DNA of 64,000 nt from Microstegium vimineum (taxonomy: Eukaryota; Streptophyta; Magnoliopsida; Poales; Poaceae): contig CM039120.1 in NCBI GenBank assembly GCA_022036555.1, forward strand, positions 11,570,179 to 11,634,178, read 5' to 3'. A model generated the notes under the pieces. It ran no database searches. It was not told where the DNA came from and worked only from the letters and a program-made list of their open reading frames with translations. Positions 32,754 through 44,583 of the stretch are shown piece after piece. The position numbers and the translations under genes were made by a program. The stretch's first letter is position 1. Each line of letters begins with the position of its first letter.

Positions 32754-35520
32754 ATGGAACATGAAGAGGAGCTGCCTGCATCTTCTTCCTCCTTGGGTTA
32801 CCTTACGCAGTGTAGGATCTGTCATGAGGAAGAGAACGAAAGGCGCGTGACCATGGACTCTCCTTGTGGATGCTCCGGCTCTCTCAAGGTACATAGTTAC
32901 TAACACACATCATTCTACATATATATTTTAACTATGTCTTGGTCTAGGTTTCTTTCGGTAATTAATTTCTTACTTGAAAATACTGCCAATTGTGTTTTGA
33001 CAGTATATTGGTATGCGTATGCATGCAGTATGCTCACAGGGGATGTGTGCAGAGGTGGTGTGATGAGAAGGGGAGCACCCTCTGTGAGATTTGCCTTCAG
33101 GTTGGTTTGCTTGCACACATTGTTTCTTGTTACTTGTTCGTATATCTATATATATATCTTGTTAATTACTGTACTACTATCAATGAAATGCTGCTTTTCT
33201 TGGGGGTGGCTAGAAAGTTGTAGTTAGTGGAAAAGGTGTCAGCTAAGCTCACTTTCCTTCTTTATGGACTGCAATTAAGGGTTGACATGTACATGGTTCG
33301 TGAAACCTAAGCAAGAGATATTTCTTTGAAGGTGAACAAAGTAGGTCTACCTTTCAACCGTAAGCAAGTGCAATGTGGTGTAAAATATTAGCTATCTTGT
33401 GCCCAATCTTTAGCAATGACATGTGAATCATGAATAGCACACTTTATTACAAACTAATAACCAAAAGAAAGCATTCTTTTTTTAGATAATGGAAACAAGA
33501 GTTCCGGTTCCATCATTCCTCTGCGAGCAGACCAGTTATTATTCATCCTCTTGATTTATGCTATATCTTCGAAAAGGAAAGGAAAGAAAAATTGATGTTT
33601 CCTTTTCTGCTCCCAGAATTTCGAGCCAGGCTACACAATAATGCCTCCAAAGAAAACTCCGGTTGAAACGGCGATCACTATCAGGTAGTTCTCTCAACAC
33701 ATGCACACATTCTTGCCTCTGTCAACACAATCTATTGCATTGTCCAATCAGGTCACATACTGATGGATTAATAAATTAAAAAACATATACTGTGTGCCCT
33801 GGTTATGTTTAGCTTAGCTGGCCAGTGTCATGCAACTAACTGCCATGTCCTCCAGCAGCAGTAACAGAGATGCCCGCCCTTCAAACATACAGATCATTAG
33901 GTAGCACATTGTTTTCGAACAGCGTACAGTCATTCAAACCGCGACAAAAGCGATTAGGCTGCTAACAACCGGAGATTGATGAGATCTGATCCATGCATAT
34001 GTCACCATAAGAAATTTATTTTAAATGGCCAGGCAGCTATACCGGCAAAGCATGCATATATTTTGCATCCAGGTACCACATGGTGTGGAGCACCCACCAT
34101 CTAAGATCCGGCAGCAACACACATCTAAGCAAAAGCAAATTGCTATGCAGCACTAGTAAGATTTGCTGTTTGGAAATGGCCTCAACGAATTCATGACATT
34201 TGGGAGTATACACCAAAATTGCATAGATGTATGATACGTCGCGATAGATGTTATGCAGCAATTATATATGCCTAATGCTGGTATGCTTAACTAGCAATGT
34301 GATAGCTACTATAAATACCTCTTCATTGCCACAATGAACAGAAAAGACAGCTGCACTCAACGGTATGTATGAGTGTATGACCTGTGACTGAGCTGTGCTG
34401 TTGCATGGGCGAGAAGAGTGGTCCTGTCAAAAGCGTCTGTCCAAAACCAAATCACACAGTGTCAATGCACATCCACCTAGCACCTCCAGCTAATAGCTCC
34501 GGCCACTTGGTGTCCTCAATCACAATGCACGACATTAACTCGTTCCTTCTTCACGCAAGGCAGATCAAGAGCAAGTCGCATGAAACTAAGCATTGCAGCC
34601 ACTGGATTCACCATTTGTCAAAGGGCTCCGGTTACCGTAAACCTAGTTACTAGTGGCAACCAAGACTTGGAATTTTTTGTCCACAAACTTCAGACCAAAA
34701 TTTGAATTTGAGAATGTTAACCATCCATTCTTTCAAAATTCATTAACCCGCAAAAGTTTCAGAAAGGTTGCTAAGAAAAATTAAAATTAAAAAGCATTCA
34801 AGTGGGCGATACTTTCTATACCGGGGGTCCAGTCAAATTGGCAACCATCTAAATTTTGACAACTGTTCGGGCAGTGAACATGAGGATATGCAACCTTTGG
34901 AATCTCCAGAGGGCTCGATTGACGGTGCAGATTACACCAGGTGCTCCTACACCGCAGATCAATGCGCCACATGGTGCTGGTCACTGGCGATAACGGTATA
35001 AAGTGTTTGAAGTCATGCAGTGCATTGAAATAACCGTCCTTCAGTTCACCATTATGCTGTTGATTCATGCTGCCCCCTGGGTTCTGACTTGTGCAATCCT
35101 GTGCAGTTCACCATTATGTTGTTGGCATGGCATCTGGTTGCAGTGGTGACGGTTGAAGCAGCAGATCACTGCGCGTTCAGTCTCCTGACAGTGAGTTCAC
35201 TGTTTTGGCATGGCTCATCAGAAAAGAAGAGTTTAAGTAGCCTGATTTGATGGACTAAGATGAGGTTATGTTTCTTTGCAGGTGTACTTACTTCGTGCTG
35301 CTGGTATCCTGCTGCCACTCTACGTTGTCATGCGGCTGATTCGCATCGTCCAGAGTGGGCAGAGGCAGTATCGGTTGCAGCTGTTGGAGGTTAGTCCTGA
35401 CTCCTATTTACTGATTTCTTGAGGGCGCAGATTATAGTCAAATCGAAATATGCTGAGCTTTCTCCTTTTTTTCCCCCTCTATTTCTACAGGACCAAAGAA
35501 GAAATGCATCAACTATATGA
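32754..35520 (+). CDS. RING-CH (RINGv) membrane E3 ubiquitin ligase, 8 exons
   Basis: Plant MARCH-like proteins are membrane-anchored E3 ligases that ubiquitinate membrane proteins. Exons: 32754-32888, 33029-33100, 33617-33684, 33856-33900, 34875-34995, 35107-35190, 35282-35389, 35491-35520. All introns are GT...AG, phases agree, and the sum is 220 codons plus stop. The RINGv domain is complete and spans exons 1-2: C20-x2-C23, C38-x-C40-x7-H48-x2-C51, C64-x2-C67, with Trp55. Two hydrophobic segments follow: one across exons 5-6 (SLAITFTIMLLAWHLVAVV), one across exons 6-7 (LLTVYLLRAAGILLPLYVVM). The start is the first ATG of exon 1. The stop comes early in exon 8 (NASTI), while another frame continues acidic (YMNYMHDQEDDQL), so the C-terminus may be frameshifted. 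Exon boundaries were predicted by eye. This is the only intact host gene I see. Confidence 0.88.
33901..34874 (+). other. Large intron 4 of the RINGv gene
   Basis: 974 bases, far longer than the other introns except intron 2 (516 bases). It contains a TATA-like word (ctataaatacc, about 34,311) and a chance ORF at 34,384-34,653 without recognisable domains. I see no transposon ends, though an old insertion is possible. Confidence 0.5.
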
Positions 35521-35784
35521 ATTATATGCACGACCAGGAGGACGACCAGCTAGTAATTAATATTCTATAAGCCAATGAATTTAAATGAATCTTTGGAAGG
35601 TTGTTTTGTACCAATGTACATTATGTATTACTGGGGAAGTTTTCAAACAGAACATCATTTGTAAACTCACTACAGTTAGTGCAGTGAAAATAGCAGCAAT
35701 TTATTCCTGCTTTTCCGAAGGTGTATTATGCTGCTAAGGAATGTTCAAACAGAACATTATTGCATACTTTTGATAAAAATATAA

Positions 35785-36236
35785 GAGCATCTCCAAGAGT
35801 GCCTGATCTTTCCTTCTAAAAAACATAGTGTTTTGCACTAAAAAAAGTATTAGGAGAAATAGAGAAGACCATCTTTAAGATTTTCCAATAATACATTTCT
35901 AAAATATAGAACACAATTTTATAAAAACAAATCATATATTCTTTCTAAATTATCCTAACCACTTTTATATATTCTTTCTTTCTCTTGTACATTTGCATCA
36001 GGAACTCCTTCTTCCTCTTTATTTTTTCACATGGCCTTTACCTTTAGATTGGCCGAACTGGTACGCATGGGAAAGAAGACATGTGCGAGCTGAAGTCCGC
36101 GGATATGTACGCATAAGGGGGGTTTTCTCGAAATGCCAAAAGATTGGGAGGCGAGTTTGAGGGATATTGGATTCTTTTTTTTCTTTCTAAAACATTATGG
36201 ATTGGGAAAGATTATTGGGTGCTCTCGGGGATGCTC
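35785..36236. mobile_element. Harbinger-type MITE, TSD TAA
   Basis: 452 bp. The left end is gagcatctccaagagtg and the right end, reversed, is gagcatccccgagagcac. TAA lies on both sides (35,782-35,784 and 36,237-36,239). A three-base TAA/TTA duplication is typical of PIF/Harbinger MITEs. It lies about 265 bp beyond the RINGv stop codon. Confidence 0.7.
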
Positions 36237-36239
36237 TAA

Positions 36240-37139
36240 GGTTACACTTTATTTACTTTTGGTTTCCTTTTGTAAAAAAAAGAAGAATATTTGCTCAAAT
36301 AAGAAGAAGATAAAATGAAATCAAGTGAACACATTCATGTTTATCAATTTTTTCCACGGTTGATGGGGGTGGTATCATGGAGATGATTTTAATCTATCAA
36401 GTCCACAATTTAGAGGGAAATTTCAGTATAAAAATCTTAAAGTAACCTCAAGACAGTAAGAATGAAAAACATAGCTAACAGAGTGTTGATGATCAAATTT
36501 GACATCACGTGCATATTTAAGCCTAATAATCTTGTCAAGAATTTTGTTTGGACACATATGTGGATCCACTATTCATGCAGGTGCAGTGTTCCTGGTATTT
36601 CTAGAGAGGGCAGATAAGTTTGTAGTTTAGATGTACAAAGGCTTCATATGAATTTCATCTCAAGTATCGGGAGATTTTGAGGGGTCCTGTCTGGCATCTA
36701 CAGATCCTTCATGGTATTTCAACTGAGTCCATGGACGTAGACATATGAAACGAATAAGGCTTCAGGTTTCATTATTTATTGAAATCATTATTATTATTAC
36801 GTGGGGATCTGCGACAAAGGAAATAATCGGCATATCTTAGTGCAACCGGACTCATGCTAGCTACAGAGGAGACCAAGTTGGCCAGAGGATTAATATTCAT
36901 ATGGTAATTAACCAAGGCAGTTCGCACGTCAAGGCAAGGAAGGAAGGAAAAACAAATAAAGAGATATACAGCTGATGGATACGGCAGCTGGAGAATAGAA
37001 GACGTAGAAGGAGAACTACCAAAACAGATGTCCGAACATGCTGCATAGACACGGATACGGTTATGTATCAGCTGGCCACCTGACATACGTGACCAATTAT
37101 TGGATGTATAGGATACGTACGTGTGAGGCTTAGCCGAAT
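36240..37139. other. No gene seen
   Basis: AT-rich. A minus-strand ORF at 36,772-37,086 has no recognisable domain and biased, low-complexity composition, so I treat it as chance. Confidence 0.5.
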
Positions 37140-37600
37140 TAGATTAGATTTGTTTCGTTTGGCTATTTTCTAATTGATGAAAAGGAAAGACCAACAGCCC
37201 TATAAATATAAAGGGTGACGGCTGATTGACAACACACAATCAAACAAATCAATCTACTATATTATTTTGCATCTACTATTTTCTCTCTACTCTAGTTTTT
37301 GCTTCTTGTTCTTCGTTGTCGTCTACTTCGTCGTTGCGACGAGCACAAGGTTCTAGGGGCGGTCAAGCCGACTTAGGGCAGCCCATCGCCGCCGTTCTCC
37401 CTGACGGGATCCTTCCCGGGAGCGTGGGGTGTCGGGTTCCAAGAGCTCTCGCCGGCGTGTCTTGCGTATCGCGCTCCCGACGAGACTCCCCTTGCGATGT
37501 GTCTTGCGCATCACGCTCGTCGCCGGGGGCACACCTGACGTGTTCTTGTGCGAACACAGAGCACTGGGCTTCATCATTTATCTTCCTGTAACTCTTATCC
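37140..37600 (+). repeat. LTR-like fragment with TATA box
   Basis: 'cctataaatataaagg' near 37,199 is followed by 'caatcaaacaaatcaatcta' and a GC-rich block with repeated 'gtgtcttgcg' words. This is the R-U5 layout of a grass gypsy LTR. The ends are not defined. The ORFs on both strands of the GC-rich block are shadows. Confidence 0.45.
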
Positions 37601-37639
37601 ACTGGTAAGTGGCAAGTGGAGGAACTAATAAAGATAAGA

Positions 37640-38300
37640 ATGAAAATGGCATTTGTACATTTTCTCTCTCGAATATGCTCCTACGTATCATTGTATTATA
37701 GAGAGGAAAAAGGCCCGAGTACATTACAAACTCATACCGATACCATACATGGGAAGGTTATGACACTTACAACATTATCACCTATGAGACATATGACCAT
37801 CAACAACTAGGCACCTAACCAAAGGTCCCTACCCCATCTAACCGCAATGCTAGGAGCTTCTTAGCTCCAGCCAAGCACCACAGTTTGTACTCATCTCTAA
37901 ACTATCTCAAGACCTTATTAACGGATGGAGTAGCTCCATCAAAGACACGTGAATTATGATGCTTTCATATCAGTCAAGAAGTAAGAATGATTAGTGAATT
38001 AACCTCTTTTCTACTCCTTGACTCTACAAACGCACTATGTTCGTCCTGTTGTGGTACTGGTCCATCTATCTCCATAAGTGAAAGATGTTGAACCATACTT
38101 GTCGTGAGAACACACAATTAGTAAGCAGATGTTGAATAGCTTCCTCCGCTTGGACACATAAAGGACATCTCTATGGATGTGGCAATTCCCGGCAAGCAAG
38201 TCGATCCGCTGTCCAACATCGGTTTCTAATTGCAAGCCAAATAAAAAATTACATTTTCCAGGGCCCATGACTTCCATAATCCTCGCCAAGGCTCAAAAGT
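37640..38300 (-). pseudogene. LINE 3' remnant (zf-RVT)
   Basis: The minus strand at 38,289-38,100 reads GKCNFLFGLQLETDVGQRID, a decayed form of the zf-RVT block that closes LINE ORF2. The 3' end on the minus strand has 'ataatacaatgatacgtagg', the usual LINE tail text. Only the last part of the element remains. Confidence 0.6.
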
Positions 38301-38996
38301 CACTAAACCATAGAAGTAAGCTCATCTCAAATAAAAAAATGGCGTGTCAATCAGAGACATAAGAAGAAACAATTTACTGCTATCTCACTCGTACTCTAGA
38401 CATAGAGTTTCTCTGTTAGAACAATCATGCATCTAGATTGTCACATATATTTTTGGAAGTGCTAGCTCCCGAACATCCGGCCGTAAGACTCGTCCTGACG
38501 CTGCTCCCCCACCTGCGCCCACATCGCATCCCACGCCCTTGCGCTCCGCATCCCATCCCATCCCACACCAGCACCTATGCCCGAATGCAGCACCCAATAC
38601 CAACGGCAACACCAAAGCAAGATGAGGGAAGGGAAGGGAAGGGAGGAGAGGAGAGGGTGAGGCGCGAGGTAGAAGCCGATGCCTAGCAGTAGGACATTGT
38701 CTGCCAGCCACCGATGCCATTGTAGCTAGCGCAGCGCGGTGGCGTGGCGTGGTTGTTGCTTGGAGCGCCTTTCCCCCCTCTCCGTGGCAGCGTTGGGGAT
38801 GGGTAGATGAGGCAGGTACTTTGTGGAAGATTCGATGCAGCGAGCTGTGGTGAGCGTCGATTGCGGAAAACAAGGTGATGTGGCTTCACGAGGAGAAAAA
38901 AATGGTATACATAAATTAAAGTAATTGGTACATACATGAATCTGATTAGGGCACACACGCCTTATATATTTATTCACGTGAAATATGCACTAAGGC
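38301..38996. other. GC-rich low-complexity patch, no gene supported
   Basis: The region 38,460-38,880 is GC-rich with gggaa/ggaga runs near 38,630-38,660. ORFs exist on both strands but are compositional. I cannot name any family here. Confidence 0.4.
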
Positions 38997-39135
38997 CTTG
39001 TTTGGACACACCTGTTTCCATCTCGATCCACATGTTGGAGTGAATTGAAGTAAAGTTTAGTTTAATTTTCACTCAACACACTTTAACACATGTGATTGAG
39101 ATAAATATATGTACTGCTTTCGAACAAGACCTAAA
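38997..39135. mobile_element. MITE-like inverted-end element
   Basis: The start 'ggccttgtttggacacac' pairs loosely with the end 'ctttcgaacaagacc'. The interior 'agtgaattgaagtaaag' resembles the 30,193 MITE ('agtggattgaagtaaaa'). Confidence 0.5.
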
Positions 39136-39149
39136 TAGTGAAGATTGTA

Positions 39150-39770
39150 CATAAATAGTGCACTTATAGGGTTGGATATCAAGCCAACACGGCTCGTTAA
39201 CTCGGCTCTTATAGCTCGGCTTGTTATGGCTCGACTCGATATGACTCATTATACAAATGAGCCAACCGAACAGCTCAGCTCGGCTTGTTTGTTGAGCTTG
39301 TGCCAAAGCACAAAAACACATCACATGTATATTGAAAATGAAATAAACAAAATTCATATAAATTTTAAAATGAAAAATATACTATCATCCATGACACGAG
39401 GATCCATGGTCCATTGATCTATTCCATTCAACCAAAATAGTATTTAATAATAAGTAGAAAATAAATGAGCAACAACAAGACTTATTAGAGTTTTAGTGTT
39501 TAATCGTGTCGGGCAACAGGAGGGATACGTGGACTGCTTAAAGTTGTATTGGTTAGAGTTTTACCATATTGGTTATTTTGCCATATTGAATTAGGCTGAG
39601 GGATATATGAGCCGATTGCAGTTGTTGTCATGTAAATTATCTTGGCTCGTTTTGGCTTGCGATCCAAGCCAAGCTAGCACGATCTGGCTCATTAATTAAA
39701 AATTCAAATGAGTCGAGCTCGAGCCAAACCATTAACGATCGAGTCAAGCGAGCTAGTGACTTATGAACTT
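39150..39770. mobile_element. Element with GGCTCG subterminal repeats
   Basis: The left part has repeated ggctcg/gctcggctt words (39,190-39,295). The right part has the inverse words (cgagccaaacc, gagctcgagcc, 39,650-39,760). The arrangement suggests a DNA transposon with subterminal repeats in inverted orientation. No transposase and no clear termini were found. Confidence 0.4.
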
Positions 39771-40704
39771 TTCGCCTTAAGTTCAGTCTGTACAAGGACC
39801 ACATAAGTACTAAAGTAAAGAACTCAATGCCTAGCAGATGCAGTTCAGAAGCAAAGATTTGAACCAAATGAACAGTCCGATCTTGCGCAAAATTCAGGCC
39901 GAGAGTCATTCCATTCTCATTGCTTTCAGTTTTATCCTACCAATCTAGTGATGCAGACAGATTAATCCAGGAGTGAAGCAATAGAAAACAAGATCTGCAG
40001 ACTGCAGCTATCAAAACTAATTAGGAGCAGAGATTGGAATATAGAAAATTAAGGTCACCAAACATAATCAACATACCAAAGTCACAAAATGGTGAAGCGC
40101 CCAGAGTCACGGGAGCTAACAAACTCCCTTGTTTAAATCTAGTTACAGGAATACCATTAGAAGATAGAACATTGAAGAATCCGCAATATGATGGAACTAA
40201 TTTGGAGGAAGAAAAATGTAACATGTAAGTGATTCACGAATAAATGCATATCTTATGCTCAAAACCAATAAATCAAAGTCCACAACACAAGAGCTCCCAA
40301 AAAGAAATCACATAGTAAGTACGGAGAAGAATATAACTGTGTAACATTTTGTTAACAGAAAGTGTTTCCACAAAGGAGGGCAGTGCATGAACTTTCCAGC
40401 CTGTGAATAGCTGCAAAAACTCCACACAGACCACAAAAAAAATCAATATTATAGTCAAACTTTTCCAACTCTGGGCATTTGAAAATTTTGATAATGATGG
40501 TGTTTTCTTTGTCATGGCATGAAAAAAGAAACAAAGAAATAACTCAGGTAACTAATTTAATCAAAGAAAAAACAAGCCTAATTAATAAGGAACTATATCA
40601 TATTACCATGTCAATAACAAGTTTTTATTAGCACAATGTTATAAATGCATCGAACTCAAATGTCAAAACAATGAGTGATAATAAAATAGATATTGTACGT
40701 CACA
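39771..40704. other. No gene seen
   Basis: AT-rich sequence. Overlapping minus-strand ORFs at 40,273-40,534 lack any recognisable motif. Confidence 0.45.
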
Positions 40705-41340
40705 GGTTGTAGTTTTTTTTACCTAAAACTGTGGAGCAACATCTCCCCTAGCACAACACTGAAAATGTATTAAATAAAAGGAGAAACAGTCCAGAACTTA
40801 CAAAGGAGTTAGCCAAGAGCTAACTAAAGAGGGAGCCTAATGTGAAAAAAAAAACAGAAGGGATTATAAACTGTTGAGCCAATTCATTACAGACAAGTGG
40901 TAATAGGGCTAAGTTTGTGCAAATGAAGTTCAACTTCAATTGAGGACTGCTTCCAAGCTGCCAACGATGGAGTCTTGTCATTGAAGATCCACATATTTCT
41001 CTCATTCCAAATGCACCATGCTGCTATCATATACACCTCCATGAAGAAAGGTAATTGAAGAATATTTCTCTGTTGCTCGATCATCTGAAAGATACTCCCC
41101 TGAACGTTCCAAACAAAGCTATAATGGAAAACCAGCGAGAGATACTAGAGGAGCATTCAAAGAAAAGGTGCAACAGAGTCTCCTCTGTGTTATCTAAGCA
41201 TAGCACACAATTGTAACCTTCCTTCAAATGTTTGTGTCTTCTTTTCAACATATCCCTAGTATTCAACCTGACATTGAGCAACAGCCAAGTGAAGGACTTG
41301 ATTTTTGGGATACACTTTGATTTCCAAATCCACTATAGGG
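40705..41340 (-). pseudogene. LINE 3' remnant (zf-RVT) on minus strand
   Basis: The minus strand from 41,335 reads IPKIKSFTWLLLNVRLNTRD, then GYNCVLCLDNTEETLLHLFF, then AAWCIWNERNMWIFND. This is the zf-RVT block plus the following C-terminus. It aligns by eye with FFFWLLLRDRLSTRNILRR and YNCVLC of the LINE at 10-17 kb. A T-run near 40,711-40,718 marks the tail. The upstream RT is missing. Confidence 0.7.
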
Positions 41341-41401
41341 GCTTTGGAGGGATTAGAGTTTTAAAATGCTGCTTATAAAATTTAAAGAGCAATATGCTTT
41401 A

Positions 41402-42010
41402 GTTGTGTCTTGAAGAATGTTAAAAGGAATCAACCGTAATTAAGCACATGGTAGGCCTTGTATATTGAACAACTTTTTTTTAATGTCAAGTCATAATTAT
41501 ATTAAAGTTGACCTGAAAAGATGAAACAAGATCTGTAGTTCAAAGTGCCCGGTACCCATGAATAACTAGCTTTCTCAATAGATTGCTAAACGCCACATGT
41601 CAAATAATGAGTGGTAAAGAAGCATTTAGAAGCTGGAATTAGTAGGTAACAACAGTAACCTTAAGTGTGTTGAAGAATGTTAAAAGGCATCAGCTATAAT
41701 TAAACATTCAATGCTCTATATCTTCTAGAATTTTTTGACTGGCGTTCGAGAAAAAAAAGATTTTTTTTTATCATCAAGTAAAAATTATATACTCCTTCCG
41801 TTACAAATTATAAGACATTTTGGCTTTTCTAGATACGTTGCATTTGCATTTGTTATACATATAGATACACATTATATCTAGATGCATGGTAAAAGCAATG
41901 TATCTTGAAAAGCCAAAATGTCTTATATTTGGAACGGATTTAGTACTAAAGATTAATCTAGAAGAATTACACAAGATCTGTAATTCATATTGCTTATACC
42001 TAAGAATATT
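41402..42010. repeat. Tandem duplication with a Stowaway in one copy
   Basis: Copy A is about 41,402-41,570 and copy B about 41,665-42,010. Shared text: 'gaagaatgttaaaagg', a T-run followed by 'atcaagta/gtcaagtc', and 'acaagatctgta.ttca'. Copy B is longer by the 152-bp MITE. Confidence 0.6.
41792..41943. mobile_element. Stowaway-type MITE, TSD TA
   Basis: 152 bp. The ends are ctccttccgttacaaatta and, reversed, ctaaatccgttccaaat, flanked by TA (41,790-41,791 and 41,944-41,945). 'aagacattttggcttttcta' and its inverse lie within the ends, the hallmark of grass Stowaway elements. Confidence 0.85.
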
Positions 42011-42084
42011 TCTGCATTGTTGTGGATCATGTAGGATGTTTGATTTGGTCAGCCCTCACCAATCTAATACAATTATACAAAACC

Positions 42085-42860
42085 CAAGAGAAAGAAGGCC
42101 TCGGAATTATTAATCTCGAAGAAGGCCCTCCTAGTAAAGCATTTGGATAAGTTGTACAATAAAAAGGAAATTCCATGGATCAAGGTTATTTGGAATGCCC
42201 ATTACCCCAATGGTCAAGTTCCTCATGCAACAACTGATAGAGGCTCCTTTTGGAGGAGGGATATCCTAAAACTTTGTGATTTATTCAAAAATTATTGAAT
42301 GTAAAATTGGAGATAGCTCTATTGTTCTGTTTTGGTATGATCTCTGCAATGACAACATCCTACAAACTAAATATCCATGACTATTCTCCTTCACAGAGAA
42401 TAAGAATATCATAGTTGCACAGTTTCAGTCAAACAACTCCCTTAAGACCCAGTTTCATCTCCCTATCACAGAACAAGCATATCAAGAGTTTCAAAGGCTT
42501 CAAGATTCTATTTAAACAATTCAAGTTCATCACGATACAAAAGATTCTTGGCAATACATTTGGGGAAAGAAGACGTGCTCTTTCTCAAAGTTCTACAATC
42601 TCCCTTACACGAATGTCGAACCTCCTGCTCCGTTCGTCTGGGTTTGGGATTCCAGATGTTCCAAGGTCTTCTCCTGGCTTCTTTTAATAGATAGGCTCAA
42701 CACAAGGAATATCCTCAAAAGAAAAAAAGCACAAGCTAGAGGGAAATAACTACAATTGCATTCTTTGTATCAATAACTTGGAGGAAACTATCTTTCACCT
42801 CTTTTCAGGTGTCCTTTTAGCCAAGGTTGTTAAAGTACCTTGGCATCCATTGGGATTTCT
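42085..42860 (+). pseudogene. LINE ORF2 remnant (RT C-term to zf-RVT)
   Basis: Reads across frames: GLGIINLRRALLVKHLDKLYN-type text, WWRDILKLCDLF, then SKVFSWLLLIDRLNTRNIL and NYNCILCINNLEETIFHLF. It corresponds to 15,840-16,570 of the LINE at 10-17 kb (GLGISNIQAQNEALLMKFMD, WWRDIFKLF, WLLLRDRLSTRNILRR). Stops and shifts are frequent. Confidence 0.7.
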
Positions 42861-42976
42861 CCATGGACTTTTTCATATGATGATTCAAGCTAACCAGTAA
42901 TTACAGTCTCTTAGACTATGTGACTCTAAAAGAGCAATTTTCTTATCCCAATTAGCAGCCTTAGTCTAGTGTTGTT

Positions 42977-42978
<2 letters not shown>

Positions 42979-43008
<30 letters not shown>
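42979..43008. repeat. (CT)n microsatellite
   Basis: About 14-15 CT units. Confidence 0.95.
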
Positions 43009-43012
<4 letters not shown>

Positions 43013-43139
43013 GTTGCGGGTTGTCATTCTACTCTGGTCCACCTCAGACCCCCTTCTTTCCTCAGGGTAGAGTTTTTCTCCTTGTTGTTTCTCAAATAGT
43101 TGTTAAACTTTGCTCTATTTTAAATAAAAACTTTACAAT

Positions 43140-44583
43140 ACGGGTGATGTAGACACAGCCCGATCTTCCGATAGGTATGGTAGAGTCGATTGGTGGATAC
43201 TCGAATCTTATGATCTACACTTCGAACCAAGACTGATTCGGACCCCACAACCGTTACACCGCTGCTCTGTTGGTTATCAACCATGCACAACGCGATTGAC
43301 TTCGCCGAGAAGGCTTTCCTAAAAGTGAATCGAGAACACAAGAAAGAACATCTAAACATAATATAAAATTGCAAATATATATGAAGCTTATGAATATGAA
43401 GAAGAGTTCAAGTCTTTATTTAAAAGTACTAATCTCCATAAGAAAACAAGATTAAGAACTGGGGCCTTGATTTATCAAAAAATGATCTTGACAATATAGT
43501 TGCAGCAAACAATGTCTATTTCACGAGGAAAACAAGAACACAACAAAACTCAACCCTAATGATATTGATGTCGGTATAATATAGAGTTTTGGTCGTCACC
43601 CGCCCTAGACACCCCCCTAATGGGTCCAAACATGATACACATGCCAATGGACCAAATGATGGTGTTGCAGCACCGTGACAGATTATGTATGCTGACTTGT
43701 TTCGACAATTTTTGTTTACTCGGGATGACTTTTGACGTGAAACCAAAGCCACTAGATAGTTTATCAAGTTATCTTTCCAAGCATATCTAGATCATCAAAA
43801 ATGGAGTCCGTATGCATCCTCGGTGTTGATTTTACTCGGGACTGCTCCTGAAATCCTAGATGGACTCCAACTTTAGTTGGACTGGGACTCCACCGTGAAA
43901 AGAACGAGTTGGACTCCCATGCTGGTAATCCTCTTCACCTCAGCTTGTATGTGGCGGCATGATGTCCTCATCATCCTCCCTTTATTGAATTGAAATCTTC
44001 ATTGACTAAAGTAGATCTTGACCAATGGATGGTAGCAATGTTGGTTCCAAGAGTAGATTCTCGTCTTGGCGCCAAATCCCTTGCAAAGGTGGTTGCCATG
44101 GTGGTCTTCCTATTGTGAATTCATGCTCATTATCATGCAAAATGTTAGTACCAACCAGAGGCAAAGAACTAGGAGTAGAATATGTAGAACATTTAGCCAT
44201 GTAGGAACGAACAACACAACTTGATTTATCATTAGCATCAAAATCAACAAGATCAGAATTAATACCAAGGAAATCACATCCCTTTAGTTTTAAAGTATTT
44301 GATTATCAGTAATTGTTTTGATATAATCTAAAACATGTCCATTCTTTTTGTTTTTAGCAAGTTCTTTATCACATTGTACAATTTCAGCGGGTGTTAAAGA
44401 AAGCAAAGTAATCTTGTTTTCTTTATGCATGAATGTATATCTATTTTGTCTACCATGTTGTGTGGCATCGTCATCAAATAGCTAAGGACAATCTAACAAA
44501 AGTGAATAATCTTGCATAGGCACAACATCAAACTCGGCATAATTATGGTATCATCCAATAGAAAAAATACACACGCGCAGAGT
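43140..44583 (-). mobile_element. Old gypsy element, part downstream of the copia insertion
   Basis: On the minus strand, protease-to-linker sequence resumes just left of the copia element: DYSLLLDCP, then DDDATQHGRQNRYTFM, then NKITLLSLTPAEIVQCDKEL. Further left the DNA becomes non-coding (43,140-43,990) and I find no RT or integrase there. The coding part has stops in place of Asp/Gly-rich motif neighbours (for example after SIG and after DCP). It continues the gag and protease pieces at 54.4 and 62 kb. Confidence 0.6.

Noticed and set aside
34384..34653. ORF of 89 codons in RINGv intron 4
   Set aside because: No recognisable domain, no good start context, and it lies inside an intron with good borders.
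36772..37086. Minus-strand ORF of 104 codons as a host gene
   Set aside because: Composition looks random, no domain, no promoter or neighbouring exon.
37226..37591. 121-codon ORF with a hydrophobic start
   Set aside because: It begins inside LTR-like R-region text and crosses GC-rich U5-like sequence; no family resemblance.
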